From: a virus
Direction: 5' to 3' (one strand)
Length of the DNA: 39,735 bases
Virus record (IMG/VR): IMGVR_UViG_3300045141_000180
Location: 1-39,735 of that record
The notes under the pieces are model-generated. The model was not told the origin of the DNA. It was given only the letters and a program-made list of their open reading frames with translations, and made no database searches. How positions within the stretch are numbered: position 1 is the stretch's first letter; each line of letters starts with the position of its first letter. The position numbers were made by a program, and so were the translations under genes. Positions 1 through 7,272 of the stretch are shown here, in pieces.

Positions 1-127
1 CGGTAGTTCTGCTTTCGCGGCCTCAAGTTCGTCAGTTGCAATGAATGGATTGACGCTGGTCGGCATCTGCCACGATGCCCAATCGGACTGGAGTGGGTCC
101 TGTCCGTACTGGTACAGGACGTGGAAA
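1..127. repeat. Left copy of 127-bp terminal direct repeat (circular contig overlap)
   Basis: Bases 1-127 are identical to 39609-39735. The repeat lies inside the large terminase gene and joins its two halves in frame, so it marks a circular molecule or a circularly permuted phage genome opened at an arbitrary point. A length of 127 is also a common maximum assembler k-mer, which points to an assembly overlap rather than a biological terminal repeat (inference). Confidence 0.95.
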
Positions 128-597
128 TCGTTTAGGCCACGCGGAGTGGAAAGAAACCACGCATCGCCGCGGAGGTCCGAAAGTGTTGGCCTTAGCGCGA
201 GCTGCCAGACATCCATCAGGTCTCGGATCAGCGCGGCCTCGTCGATGACGACGCGAGCGTACTTGCGCCCACGAGCCGGGTTGGCATCATCCGCACTCCA
301 GCATTCGATAACCCCGTGGGTGCGCAGTTCCAACCGGTGGTCCTGCTCGGACTTGGTACGAGTAATGGACTCGCATGTGGTCCTCAATTCGCGCCAGAAG
401 TCCGCCAGCAGTTTGTACGACGGAGCGATGTACGCGGCCGGCTTTCCCTGGAGTGCGCAGTGGACCAACTCTGACAGACCGAGCGTGGATTTCCCTGAGC
501 GGCGGCCGCAAGCCAGCACCCGGAACCTGGCTACCGAAGTGGTGACCTCTCGTTGCCAGGCTAACGGCCGCGGCAATGTGATTGTCAGTTCAGGCAC
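1..597 (-). CDS. terL: Terminase large subunit, N-terminal part (ATPase domain)
   Basis: This is the ATP-driven DNA-packaging motor. The gene starts at GTG 597, overlapping the last codons of the small-subunit candidate (stop 590-592), and runs off the left edge. It continues in frame at 39608-38934, giving 423 residues, a normal TerL length. Residues 1-199 are here. The Walker A motif GRRSGKST is at residues 31-38, with Lys36. The Walker B motif RVVIDEAA is at 115-122, with Asp119 and catalytic Glu120. A coupling-type STPRG motif follows near residue 150. No internal stop is present. Only the contig break point makes the gene look partial. Confidence 0.95.
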   Translation of the reverse strand, partial: MPELTITLPRPLAWQREVTTSVARFRVLACGRRSGKSTLGLSELVHCALQGKPAAYIAPSYKLLADFWRELRTTCESITRTKSEQDHRLELRTHGVIECWSADDANPARGRKYARVVIDEAALIRDLMDVWQLALRPTLSDLRGDAWFLSTPRGLNDFHVLYQYGQDPLQSDWASWQMPTSVNPFIATDELEAAKAELP

Positions 598-958
598 GGC
601 CGTTGGTATGTTCGAGGTCTAACTTGGAAATGACGTCCGCATACTCCACCCGAATGGTGGTCTCGCCAGTCGTCTCCAGTTTCTCCTTGGGTTTGTAGCC
701 AGTCCTGTCGAGCAGGTCCCTGATGGCATTCAGCCGCACCGAATCCGAGTCTGCCGTCTCGATCAACTGCGCCAGCCCGGTTATGGCTGGATGTACCAAT
801 GCATGCAACCGGTCCTCGGCCTTCGCGAGTGCTTGTGGGCTCGATCCACCGTGCATGCGGCATACGCTTTGACCCCGCATCGGACTATTCCTACACGGTC
901 GCCCGCCAGCGCCCCTTGCCCGAGCGTGGCAATGCTGCGTGGGGTCAGCGTCTTGCAT
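590..958 (-). CDS. Terminase small-subunit candidate
   Basis: A 122-residue protein directly upstream of and overlapping terL, the usual place for the DNA-recognition subunit of the packaging motor. The N-terminal part carries a Cys/His cluster (GRPCRN, then CRMHGG at about residues 19-38) of the kind seen in many phage proteins encoded just before terL. The C-terminal half is charged and helical. The start is ATG 958, five bases after the preceding stop. Family membership rests on this motif and on position. No structure or DNA-binding motif could be confirmed by eye. Confidence 0.65.
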   Translation of the reverse strand: MQDADPTQHCHARARGAGGRPCRNSPMRGQSVCRMHGGSSPQALAKAEDRLHALVHPAITGLAQLIETADSDSVRLNAIRDLLDRTGYKPKEKLETTGETTIRVEYADVISKLDLEHTNGRA

Positions 959-962
959 GGGG

Positions 963-1172
963 TCAGGCAGCGTCCGTTGGGCGTCTGCGCCGGCGCTGCA
1001 CCGCGACCGGCTCAGCGAGTAGCAACAGGTCCAGTGTGGCTTGCGAGATGACGCTCAGGTCGATGACCTGGCGTACGCCGCTGGTCATGCTGATGGCTCG
1101 AAAGACCGACTCCCGAGTGGTCTGATGCTCGGCGAGATCGGGCTCGAGCTCGACCAGCAGGAACCTACTCAT
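963..1172 (-). CDS. Small conserved-type phage protein, unknown function
   Basis: A 69-residue protein. ATG 1172 overlaps the TGA of the preceding zinc-ribbon gene by ATGA, so the start is chosen by translational coupling. The N-terminus is acidic and hydrophobic, a helical stretch rich in Leu (ISQATLDLLLL) follows at about 46-56, and the tail is Arg-rich (RRRRRP). The basic tail could bind nucleic acid, but this is a guess. It sits between replication and packaging genes. A longer reading frame begins at 1403, but it would overlap the zinc-ribbon gene almost entirely. Confidence 0.6.
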   Translation of the reverse strand: MSRFLLVELEPDLAEHQTTRESVFRAISMTSGVRQVIDLSVISQATLDLLLLAEPVAVQRRRRRPTDAA

Positions 1173-1711
1173 GACGAACGCCGCCAGTGGTTGGTGAGCT
1201 CGCCGACGTGGTCCCGTGGTCCTTCGGTCGCGACGAAGCCGTTGGCGTTGGGGATGTGCCAGGTCGGGTGTGGGCAGCGTTCGCCGGCTGGTTGGTCCTG
1301 GTCGATGCCGCACTTCCAGCACCAGTATCCCGTTCGTTTCGGCGCCTCGAGTTCGTTGGTTGAGACGACTTCCGACCGTCGTCCGCCGCCACAATCCGGG
1401 CAAGCAAGCGCCTTGCCGAAGCGCGGATCGCTGATCGGGACGTCGACCCGAACGTAGCGATTGCCGCCGCAGTGTGAGCAGTCGCTGACGTCGAAGCGGC
1501 TGGGTCCGATGGCGTAGTTCTCGGGGTCAGCAGCCATCGCCGCGAGGTCCTGGTCCCGAACCAGCGCTCGCTGCATCCAGGCATCGCCGCGGGTGTCGTC
1601 GGGAGCGTAGCTGCCCGAAACGTATTTGTCGGCTTCGCGGCGAGCGAGGTCGGTGTCATTGAACCGCGGGAGCCATCGTTCGAGGAACGCTTCGCGACCG
1701 GACCACGACAC
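1169..1711 (-). CDS. Zinc-ribbon protein next to replication genes
   Basis: A 180-residue protein starting at GTG 1711 behind an AGGAG site. Two Cys pairs, CSHC at about residues 78-81 and CPDC at about 103-106, form one probable zinc ribbon. A second pair (CWKC, then C and H in ERCPHPTWH) lies near residues 130-150. The N-terminal 70 residues are helical and charged. It follows the replisome-organiser-like gene by seven bases, so a role in replication or loading is possible from context only. The almost co-extensive reading frame at 1165-1722 is an out-of-frame shadow. Confidence 0.7.
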   Translation of the reverse strand: MSWSGREAFLERWLPRFNDTDLARREADKYVSGSYAPDDTRGDAWMQRALVRDQDLAAMAADPENYAIGPSRFDVSDCSHCGGNRYVRVDVPISDPRFGKALACPDCGGGRRSEVVSTNELEAPKRTGYWCWKCGIDQDQPAGERCPHPTWHIPNANGFVATEGPRDHVGELTNHWRRSS

Positions 1712-1718
1712 TCTGGGG

Positions 1719-2279
1719 TCACTCCTGGTCGTCTCTTCGAGAAGAATTTGAGGTCGTCGTCGTCGTCAGTCTGCGTTCTCGTTCGAGCATCAGGTGGTGC
1801 TCGGCGAGAAGGGCTGGGTCCATCTCGCGCGCGTGCTCGCGAGAAGCCGGAGACGGACTGACAGACGAAGACGACGTAGTAACGGAGTTATTACCGGGAC
1901 CGGGTACGGGGCTACGTTTCTGCTTGGCTGCTGCTAAGCCTCCTGCTCGCCCCGCTGCTACCTTGTTGTTATGCGTCTGCTGCCGTTCTGCTAGGACTTC
2001 TGCTCGGGCTGGTTGGTACTCCAGGTAGTCGTGAATGCACCATCCGCCCGTCTCCAGCACCCATCGGCAGACGGCGACCAGCTCCCCCGCGGCAGGCTCC
2101 CAGCGACGCAGATGGATCAGCGCCGCCATCGCCTGCACGTCAGCCTTGCTCAGGTGTCCGTCACGCAGCTCGCGCGCGGAGTAGATGATGCCAGCCATGT
2201 CCAGCGCAATCGCCGACGTCGACAGCGACGCCAGTTTCTGATTTCCCAGGTAGTCGTCCGCGAACCTTGCCCACGGCAT
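1719..2279 (-). CDS. Replication initiator / replisome organiser-like winged-helix protein
   Basis: A 186-residue protein. The N-terminal 95 residues look like the winged-helix domain of phage replication-organiser proteins, which open with a W-ARF-D-YLGN-K type segment, have an ARELRDGHL segment near residue 35, and end with GGWCIHDYLEYQPARAE at about 77-93. The second half is low-complexity (Lys/Ala, then Ser/Thr tracts), a typical flexible linker. Such proteins usually bind an origin or recruit the host helicase loader. The assignment is by resemblance and by its place beside nuclease and annealing genes. No helicase is encoded nearby. Confidence 0.55.
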   Translation of the reverse strand: MPWARFADDYLGNQKLASLSTSAIALDMAGIIYSARELRDGHLSKADVQAMAALIHLRRWEPAAGELVAVCRWVLETGGWCIHDYLEYQPARAEVLAERQQTHNNKVAAGRAGGLAAAKQKRSPVPGPGNNSVTTSSSSVSPSPASREHAREMDPALLAEHHLMLERERRLTTTTTSNSSRRDDQE

Positions 2280-2282
2280 AAC

Positions 2283-2675
2283 TCAGTGACCCGGCCCTAG
2301 CAGCACCGCTCGGATCTCGTCTTCGTCCTGCGGGTTCCAGCAGGCGTACACCACACCGTTTGCGGCGTCGATCATGCGTCCCCAGCGGCGCTGATCCTCA
2401 AGCCGCGGGTCATCCTCCGGTTTCTTGGCAGTCGCACCTTTAAGCTCAATCCGCAGCAACGGGAGCCCTGGCTGCTCGTTCACGAACTCCCAATCGGGTA
2501 CGCCGAACGCACAGGAGTGACCGTCCTGCCGAAGTGAATGCACGCCCTCCACCACGCCCTGGCTGTAGCGGACATGCGCGCCGCACCACCCGCCGCGGCG
2601 CGCGAGACTCTTGACGTGGCGCGCCAACTCCTCTTCCCCGACACCACTGAGCAGCAGGTCGCGAGCGGAGGTCAT
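2283..2675 (-). CDS. VRR-NUC-type nuclease
   Basis: A 130-residue protein with the PD-(D/E)xK nuclease core as found in VRR-NUC proteins: Asp61 in GVPDWEF, then Glu77 and Lys79 in RIELKG, followed by a QRRW segment and a C-terminal segment ending DEIRAVL. In phages such proteins process branched or broken DNA during replication and recombination. It lies beside a RecT-like gene, which supports a recombination role. The start is ATG 2675. A GTG at 2720 in the same frame directly follows a tiny 16-codon frame that has an AAGGAG site, so the true start is uncertain. Confidence 0.7.
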   Translation of the reverse strand: MTSARDLLLSGVGEEELARHVKSLARRGGWCGAHVRYSQGVVEGVHSLRQDGHSCAFGVPDWEFVNEQPGLPLLRIELKGATAKKPEDDPRLEDQRRWGRMIDAANGVVYACWNPQDEDEIRAVLLGPGH

Positions 2676-2832
2676 GGCGCGGGAGCCTGAAGTCGGAGTA
2701 GTTGTGTGTGCGTTGACCACCTACCAAGCACAAACCGACTCATTCCGGTTTCCACACGTGGCCACGCGCATTGGGTTGATAGGTCTCCTTTCGTCAGATT
2801 CTCCGGCCCCAGGCTCCCACTCCAGACACGCA
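2676..2832 (-). other. Gap between RecT-like and nuclease genes, with a possible 16-codon leader
   Basis: On the minus strand an AAGGAG site precedes an ATG (about 2769) that opens a 16-codon frame ending in TAG immediately before GTG 2720. Ribosomes finishing this frame could restart on the nuclease gene. The spacing from the Shine-Dalgarno site is long (about 13 bases), so this is tentative. No strong hairpin was seen. Confidence 0.25.
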
Positions 2833-3681
2833 TCAACCGATTTCTTCCATCACCTGCTGTTCGCCCTCAGCAAGCGCGGCGGCGACCAGACGTTCCTCTT
2901 CGGTGTGGATGCGGTCCTCGAGCTCTTTCAGCCAGCGCTCGGCTTCCTCTTCGCTGCTGTCCCGACCTGGCGGCGACGGGACCTCGACCCCCAGCTCGCG
3001 CGCCTTCGGAGCCAACTGCTCATACCGCGCCCGCATCTGCGAGCGCGTGCGCCGTGGCGTGGCCGCCGGCTGTGGAGGCAGCGCCGCCACCTCCACCGTT
3101 TCCGATGGGAAGATGCGATCGTATTCCGCGGCGTTGGTCGCGATGCGCTCCGGGTTGTTCCGCTCCTCGATCACGATCCCCGCGTCGTCTTCGTCCGGCA
3201 CGTCCTGGCCGAACGCCATCCGCGACGCCCGAGCGATGGCGCGTTTTTCAGCCATCTCCTGGGGATGAGCTTTCGCCACCGGCTGACGGGAGAACTCCTC
3301 TGGCATCACCTTGCCGCGAGCGGTGATCTCTCCCCAGTCGCGCGTCTGGATGGTGCACTCGACGACGACCTCCTCGGCCCGATACCCCCAGAGCATCTTC
3401 TCGTCTGGGGGCAGTGGCCGGGTCCGGTAGCCGCGGTACTGCGGGTGGCGCCGCATCAATCTGACCCGGCCGTCGATGGTGAACCACGGCCGGCCCTGGT
3501 ACAGGGTGATATCGACCGCGGGATCGACGTCGTAGTGCTGCGCGAGCAGAAACACCATATTGATCTGCTCGACGGTTGCCGACTCGAGCCCGTAGCCCTT
3601 GGTCTTCTGGGCTGCGTCCAGCCGGGTGCGAATTTGCGTATCAGAGAACTCGCGCCGTGCCAGCACTTGCGTTTCAGCCAT
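2833..3681 (-). CDS. RecT-like single-strand annealing protein candidate
   Basis: A 282-residue protein. A central core resembles RecT-type annealing proteins: ITLYQGRPWFTIDGRVRL at about residues 60-75, a WGYRAEEVVVECTI strand region, and a helix PQEMAEKRAIARASRMAF near 145-160. After about residue 175 it becomes acidic and coiled-coil-like, ending with long charged helices. Annealing proteins pair complementary single strands during phage recombination and replication. The neighbouring VRR-NUC nuclease is the expected partner. ATG 3681 is preferred because GGAAGG lies nine bases upstream. A TTG at 3687 is possible. The assignment is by pattern, not by search. Confidence 0.5.
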   Translation of the reverse strand: MAETQVLARREFSDTQIRTRLDAAQKTKGYGLESATVEQINMVFLLAQHYDVDPAVDITLYQGRPWFTIDGRVRLMRRHPQYRGYRTRPLPPDEKMLWGYRAEEVVVECTIQTRDWGEITARGKVMPEEFSRQPVAKAHPQEMAEKRAIARASRMAFGQDVPDEDDAGIVIEERNNPERIATNAAEYDRIFPSETVEVAALPPQPAATPRRTRSQMRARYEQLAPKARELGVEVPSPPGRDSSEEEAERWLKELEDRIHTEEERLVAAALAEGEQQVMEEIG

Positions 3682-3687
3682 GAGCAA

Positions 3688-3942
3688 CTACCTTCCGATC
3701 AAAGACTCGGCGGCTCGCATCCCCATCCAGAACACGAACCCGCCGGCGAATAAGACGACGCTGACGCTGACGCCGAGCCCGAGCATCAGCACCGCGACCA
3801 GCGCGCGGTCGGTCCAGGTCTGCTTGCGATAGCGCGACTGCTGGAGCTGCCAGGTGCTGACCACATGACCAGTCCGAATGGCTTGCACGCTGATGCGACC
3901 GTTCCGATGCACCGGGATCTCTTCCACTTCCTCGGCGCTCAT
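3688..3942 (-). CDS. Small single-span membrane protein
   Basis: An 84-residue protein. A soluble basic N-terminal part is followed by a long hydrophobic stretch at about residues 47-72 (LVAVLMLGLGVSVSVVLFAGGFVFW). ATG 3942 overlaps the stop of the methyltransferase gene by ATGA. The function is not recognised. An early-operon membrane protein might act in superinfection exclusion, but nothing in the sequence shows this. Confidence 0.6.
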   Translation of the reverse strand: MSAEEVEEIPVHRNGRISVQAIRTGHVVSTWQLQQSRYRKQTWTDRALVAVLMLGLGVSVSVVLFAGGFVFWMGMRAAESLIGR

Positions 3943-5486
3943 GCCTGGTCCACTGCCATCAGCCGATGCCCTATGAACTCCGCCACGGGCGCCACCACCC
4001 CGTTCCCGATCATTCTGTACTGGTGCGAATCTGGTATCTGCTTGCCGTCAGCAGTGAAACGAACCCAGTCATCAGGCCAGCCCTGGAGCCGCTCGCACTC
4101 CAGCGGCGTAAGGCGACGCACGCCCATGCCCGCCTGGCAGACGGCATGTGCTCGCACGCTGATCAAGGATGGGACGCCATCCTCGACGATCTTGAGGCTC
4201 GACTTGGCTGCATCGCCCGAGGCGTCCTTGTCAAAGCCGAACGGCAGCAGATTGTCTCCGCCGTCGCCCCGCGCTCCACTCCATCCGTGGTGTCCATCGC
4301 CTGCACGCAGCGAGTTGGCGACCACGAACGTTTCCGACTCCATGTCCATGCGATAGCCGCTCGCCCGCGCGACAAGCGGGCGAGCGGCTCCCTCGTCGAT
4401 CGTCGACCCCACGATCAGGTTCTCGTCGTCCTCGTGGTGCCGCCCAGGCATGTTGCTGTCCGGGTGACCGCCGGCGCTCAGCGTGGCGGCGACGAAGTCG
4501 GACCGCTGTAGTCCTGCGCCACGCAACGTGTGATACGTATCCGTATCGGCCTGCTGGTTACGATCGTCCCAGGCGACGTAGTTGTGGGCGTCACCCTGGA
4601 GCGCGAAGCTGGTGCCGTCCTCGGACACGTTCGGCTCACCCTGGCCATTGCTCACGGCGATCATCGGGAGCTCGACGCTAGCCCTTCGAGCGCCGTCATC
4701 AAGCGTGGGGGCAACGTCTTCCCCCGCTTCGCCGCCCGTCGCAGAATGCCCGCCGCAGCTTTCGCAGACAGCCAGTACTTGCGCGGCACGGCGCGCGTCT
4801 CCAAGACAGCCGACAATGAAGACACGGCGACGACGCTGGGGGACTCCGAACCATCGCGCGTCCAGAATTCGGTAGGCCCACCCATACCCGAGCTTTTCCA
4901 CGCTGTCGACGATGTGCGCGAAGTCACGGCCCGTATGCGAGCTCCGTAACTCGGCCCCCGCCAGGCACTCAGCGCAGTTGCAAGGTCCTCCTCGCCGTAG
5001 TCGCTTCCGTGCCGCGACATGCTCCGCTGCCCACTCGCGGGTGAGGTTGCAGGCAGCGCAAGAGCAGATGCTAAGCAGTCCGGGAACATTCTCAATGCAC
5101 CACCACCGTGGCCGCACGATGGACAGGATCCGGTGGAACTCAAACCACAGACCGCTGCGCTCCGCGGATAGACCACCCCGTTTTCCGGCCACGCTGACGT
5201 CCTGGCACGGGAACCCTCCGTAGACGAGGTCAATATCGCCGGGTAGCCCTGACCCGGCTTCCCACCGCCGCCCGTCGAGCTGTAGGTGTAGTCCGTCAGC
5301 CGCACCTCCGCTCGCTGGTTCTCCGACACGGCGAACGTCTGTGATTCGCTCACAGTCGGGCCAGTGCCGCTCGAGCACGCTCAGGCACCACGGGTCCTGC
5401 TCCACCTGCAGCACCGTCTCGATGCCGGCTCGCTGGAAGCCGAGCTCGAACCCGCCGACACCAGAGAACAACGAGACGGCTTTCAT
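3939..5486 (-). CDS. C5-cytosine DNA methyltransferase
   Basis: A 515-residue enzyme that transfers a methyl group from S-adenosylmethionine to C5 of cytosine. Motif I FSGVGGFELGF is at residues 7-17, motif IV GFPCQDVS has catalytic Cys94, motif VI is ENV at 132-134, motif VIII is QRRRRVFIVG at 217-226, and motif X (YRMIGNGVVAP) lies near the C-terminus. A Cys-rich insertion (CSCAAC, later CNCAEC, about 141-174) between motifs VI and VIII could bind zinc. The target-recognition region is long, about 230-440. The start is ATG 5486, overlapping the upstream stop by ATGA. No restriction enzyme is adjacent, so it is probably a protective orphan methylase. Confidence 0.92.
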   Translation of the reverse strand: MKAVSLFSGVGGFELGFQRAGIETVLQVEQDPWCLSVLERHWPDCERITDVRRVGEPASGGAADGLHLQLDGRRWEAGSGLPGDIDLVYGGFPCQDVSVAGKRGGLSAERSGLWFEFHRILSIVRPRWWCIENVPGLLSICSCAACNLTREWAAEHVAARKRLRRGGPCNCAECLAGAELRSSHTGRDFAHIVDSVEKLGYGWAYRILDARWFGVPQRRRRVFIVGCLGDARRAAQVLAVCESCGGHSATGGEAGEDVAPTLDDGARRASVELPMIAVSNGQGEPNVSEDGTSFALQGDAHNYVAWDDRNQQADTDTYHTLRGAGLQRSDFVAATLSAGGHPDSNMPGRHHEDDENLIVGSTIDEGAARPLVARASGYRMDMESETFVVANSLRAGDGHHGWSGARGDGGDNLLPFGFDKDASGDAAKSSLKIVEDGVPSLISVRAHAVCQAGMGVRRLTPLECERLQGWPDDWVRFTADGKQIPDSHQYRMIGNGVVAPVAEFIGHRLMAVDQA

Positions 5487-5878
5487 GCACACATCCACCA
5501 GGTCGACCACTCCCGGCCGCGGCCCTGACCGATCATCCAGCGAGTGGCTTCCCTGCTCGCGACGGGATCAAACCGCGAGTAGCCGGCTCGACCCTGCGGC
5601 GTGGTCATCCAGGTCGACAGCAAGAACTGAAAGAGCCCGCTGGCTCCTGAGCGCGGATTGACCGCGGTGGACACGTTCCTCGACTCGGCCCACGACAGAC
5701 AGTCCATCACCCGGTCCACCCAGTCGCGCGGTGCTGGCTCAGGAGCGACTTCTGCCTCAGGCACGGCGTCTGGTGCGTCCTCGACGGCTGGCATGGCTAC
5801 CGCGGCGGCTGGAGCGACCCCTGCACCATCCACGCTCGCCACCGTCACCAGCATCGCCAGAGCAGTCAGCGTGGCCAT
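5483..5878 (-). CDS. Secreted lysozyme / transglycosylase-like (Rpf-like) protein
   Basis: A 131-residue protein with a hydrophobic N-terminus (about 1-30), an Ala/Pro/Glu-rich linker and a C-terminal domain at about 50-131. That domain has the hallmark of Rpf and SLT lysozyme-fold enzymes: CLSWAESRN with Glu65 as the likely catalytic acid, then NPRSGASGLFQF at 74-85 and STW. These enzymes cleave the glycan strand of peptidoglycan. Its start overlaps the preceding stop (TAATG). It lies in the early operon, far from the lysis genes, so a wall-remodelling or lysogen-expressed role is possible. Confidence 0.7.
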   Translation of the reverse strand: MATLTALAMLVTVASVDGAGVAPAAAVAMPAVEDAPDAVPEAEVAPEPAPRDWVDRVMDCLSWAESRNVSTAVNPRSGASGLFQFLLSTWMTTPQGRAGYSRFDPVASREATRWMIGQGRGREWSTWWMCA

Positions 5879-6147
5879 TAGAAAGGCAGATCCTCAAGTC
5901 CGTCAGGCGCCGTCCGCATCGGTGCGCCTCCCGCTAGCGGCGGCGGAGGCTCGAGCGCACGGCGGACCGATGGCGACGGCGACCGGTTCAGTTCGGCGTG
6001 GACCAGGGCCCGCGCACGCTGCAGTAGCGCGTCCGCGACGCCGTCCATCTGGTCACACTCCAGCGTGTACTCAGCCGCCTCGGTCCCGTAGTTCCCATCC
6101 GAGACTTGCTTGCGGAAAGTGACACGGACGCGCGGCGGCTCAGCCAT
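5878..6147 (-). CDS. Small protein with an SSB-like C-terminal tip
   Basis: An 89-residue protein. ATG 6147 overlaps the upstream stop. The N-terminal half reads as alternating beta strands (VRVTFRKQ, AAEYTLECD) followed by a helix (ALLQRARALVHAEL). A Pro/Gly-rich linker then leads to the terminal residues GLEDLPF. This ending closely resembles the acidic DDDIPF-type tip by which SSB recruits replication and repair enzymes. The body is not an evident full OB fold. Function is unproven, and the tail suggests contact with SSB-interacting proteins. Confidence 0.6.
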   Translation of the reverse strand: MAEPPRVRVTFRKQVSDGNYGTEAAEYTLECDQMDGVADALLQRARALVHAELNRSPSPSVRRALEPPPPLAGGAPMRTAPDGLEDLPF

Positions 6148-6448
6148 CGTGGACCCCGAGCTCGTCGGCGACGTCCTCAGGCGTCGAGGACCAGTAGGCC
6201 GAGCCGTTCTCCGACTCGCGCAGCAGGTCAACGAACTGGCTCATCGTCGGGATGGCATTGCCGATCGATGCCGAGCGTCTGAGCGCCGACGCGCCGCCAG
6301 CAGCCCACATCACCGCGGCGATCTCCAGCCGTTCGGGTGTGTCTTCCAGCCCGTGGGTGAACAGGTAGCGGTAATAGACCGGCTGCAGCAGGCTCATCTC
6401 GGCCTGGCTGATGGATGGCAAGCTAGCGCCACGTGTTGATGGCGTCAT
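6140..6448 (-). CDS. Hypothetical early protein
   Basis: A 102-residue protein in the tightly packed early operon, overlapping the next gene by eight bases. It is predicted mostly helical, with a Trp/Ala-rich central helix (IAAVMWAAGGASALRR) and an acidic C-terminus. No recognisable domain or motif was found. The start is ATG 6448, three bases after the stop of the ribbon-helix-helix-like gene. Confidence 0.55.
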   Translation of the reverse strand: MTPSTRGASLPSISQAEMSLLQPVYYRYLFTHGLEDTPERLEIAAVMWAAGGASALRRSASIGNAIPTMSQFVDLLRESENGSAYWSSTPEDVADELGVHDG

Positions 6449-6451
6449 GAG

Positions 6452-6640
6452 CTAGGCCGCCGCTACGGCTGGGTCAGATTCCGCTTCCTGGATCGGTAAC
6501 GCCAGGCGGGCGCTTTCTTCCTGGATCTTCAGGTGCAACAGAAAGCTGGCCTGCTCGCGTACAGAGCGATGCTCGTTGAACGCGAGCGTGCGCAGCGGAT
6601 CTTCGTCCTCGCGTCGAACCTCTACCTGCACTCGCAACAC
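6452..6640 (-). CDS. Ribbon-helix-helix-like small protein
   Basis: A 62-residue protein. A short beta-strand (VQVEVRRED) followed by two helices (LRTLAFNEHRSVREQASFLLH) matches the pattern of CopG/Arc ribbon-helix-helix DNA-binding proteins. Such proteins are often dimeric repressors. The start is GTG 6640; a GTG at 6631 is also possible. Just upstream lies a strong hairpin (6680-6714) that separates it from the first gene of the operon. Confidence 0.5.
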   Translation of the reverse strand: MLRVQVEVRREDEDPLRTLAFNEHRSVREQASFLLHLKIQEESARLALPIQEAESDPAVAAA

Positions 6641-6679
6641 GTTCCTGAGCGTGCATCACGACCAGACCCCAGGTCTGCG

Positions 6680-6714
6680 CAGATCCGACCAGATTGCTTT
6701 TTTGGTCGGATCTG
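6680..6714. terminator. Strong hairpin between first two early genes (attenuator/processing candidate)
   Basis: A perfect 12-bp inverted repeat (6680-6691 with 6703-6714, arm CAGATCCGACCA) has an 11-base loop containing six consecutive T on the plus strand. It starts eight bases after the stop of the 179-aa gene. Neither side has a clean U-tract, so partial termination, RNA processing or protein binding are all possible. Confidence 0.5.
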
Positions 6715-6721
6715 TCCGTTT

Positions 6722-7261
6722 TCAGGTCTTCGGCGGCAGATCTTCGGGCCAGGTCGACGGCGGCCACATGTCGGATGGCAAGCCGTAGGTCAAGTCCATG
6801 ATACGCTCGGCGGTGCGCTTCGTCGGCCCACCCCACTCGTACATCATGTCCAGCGTCACCTTGTCGTGCGGCTCCAGTTGCTTCCTCTCACGGACGATCA
6901 ACTCGATCTCCACCATGTGCGCTCTGAACCGGTTCCAATCTCGGAATTCCTTGTTCTGCGGCTGGTAGGGGCGTGGTCGCAAGGGCCGCGGCGCAGCCTT
7001 CCGCGAGGTCTTCGGGCGATGCCGCTTGAGCAGCTTGCGGTTCGCTGCTGCGGTCTCCAGCACCGCCTGGGCCTGGATGCGCAGAACGTCGAGCAGTTCT
7101 CTGGTCAGCTCCTCTGAACCAAACATAGGTAGCTGCCCACCATGGTCAGCCACCGGCACAGGTTCTCGCAGCACAAACGCGCGCACATTTGAAATTGGTC
7201 CAAAGTGCCCATGCGCCGGCACTGGCAAGACTCGCCACCCACGTAGAACCCCCTCGGCCAT
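6722..7261 (-). CDS. First gene of the leftward early operon, unknown
   Basis: A 179-residue protein starting at ATG 7261, only 11 bases from a palindromic operator (7273-7288). A putative TAATAT -10 element overlaps that region, so the message may be nearly leaderless. A basic middle (KRHRPKTSRKAAPRPLRPRP) and a C-terminal helix pair (GPTKRTAERIMDL) suggest nucleic-acid binding. No family was recognised. Its position as first early gene under operator control suggests a regulatory or takeover function (inference). Confidence 0.6.
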   Translation of the reverse strand: MAEGVLRGWRVLPVPAHGHFGPISNVRAFVLREPVPVADHGGQLPMFGSEELTRELLDVLRIQAQAVLETAAANRKLLKRHRPKTSRKAAPRPLRPRPYQPQNKEFRDWNRFRAHMVEIELIVRERKQLEPHDKVTLDMMYEWGGPTKRTAERIMDLTYGLPSDMWPPSTWPEDLPPKT

Positions 7262-7272
7262 CCTGAAGATAT

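Noticed and set aside
1165-1722. 185-residue leftward frame almost identical in extent to the zinc-ribbon gene
   Set aside because: Low-complexity Arg/Thr/Pro composition. The alternative frame shows ordered CxxC motifs and a Shine-Dalgarno site.
2611-3753. 380-residue rightward open frame
   Set aside because: Antisense to the RecT-like gene. Composition is Arg/Pro/Leu-rich as expected from GC-rich shadow frames, with no motif.
4661-5353. 230-residue leftward frame inside the methyltransferase
   Set aside because: Out of frame with all C5 methylase motifs, which are intact in the other frame.
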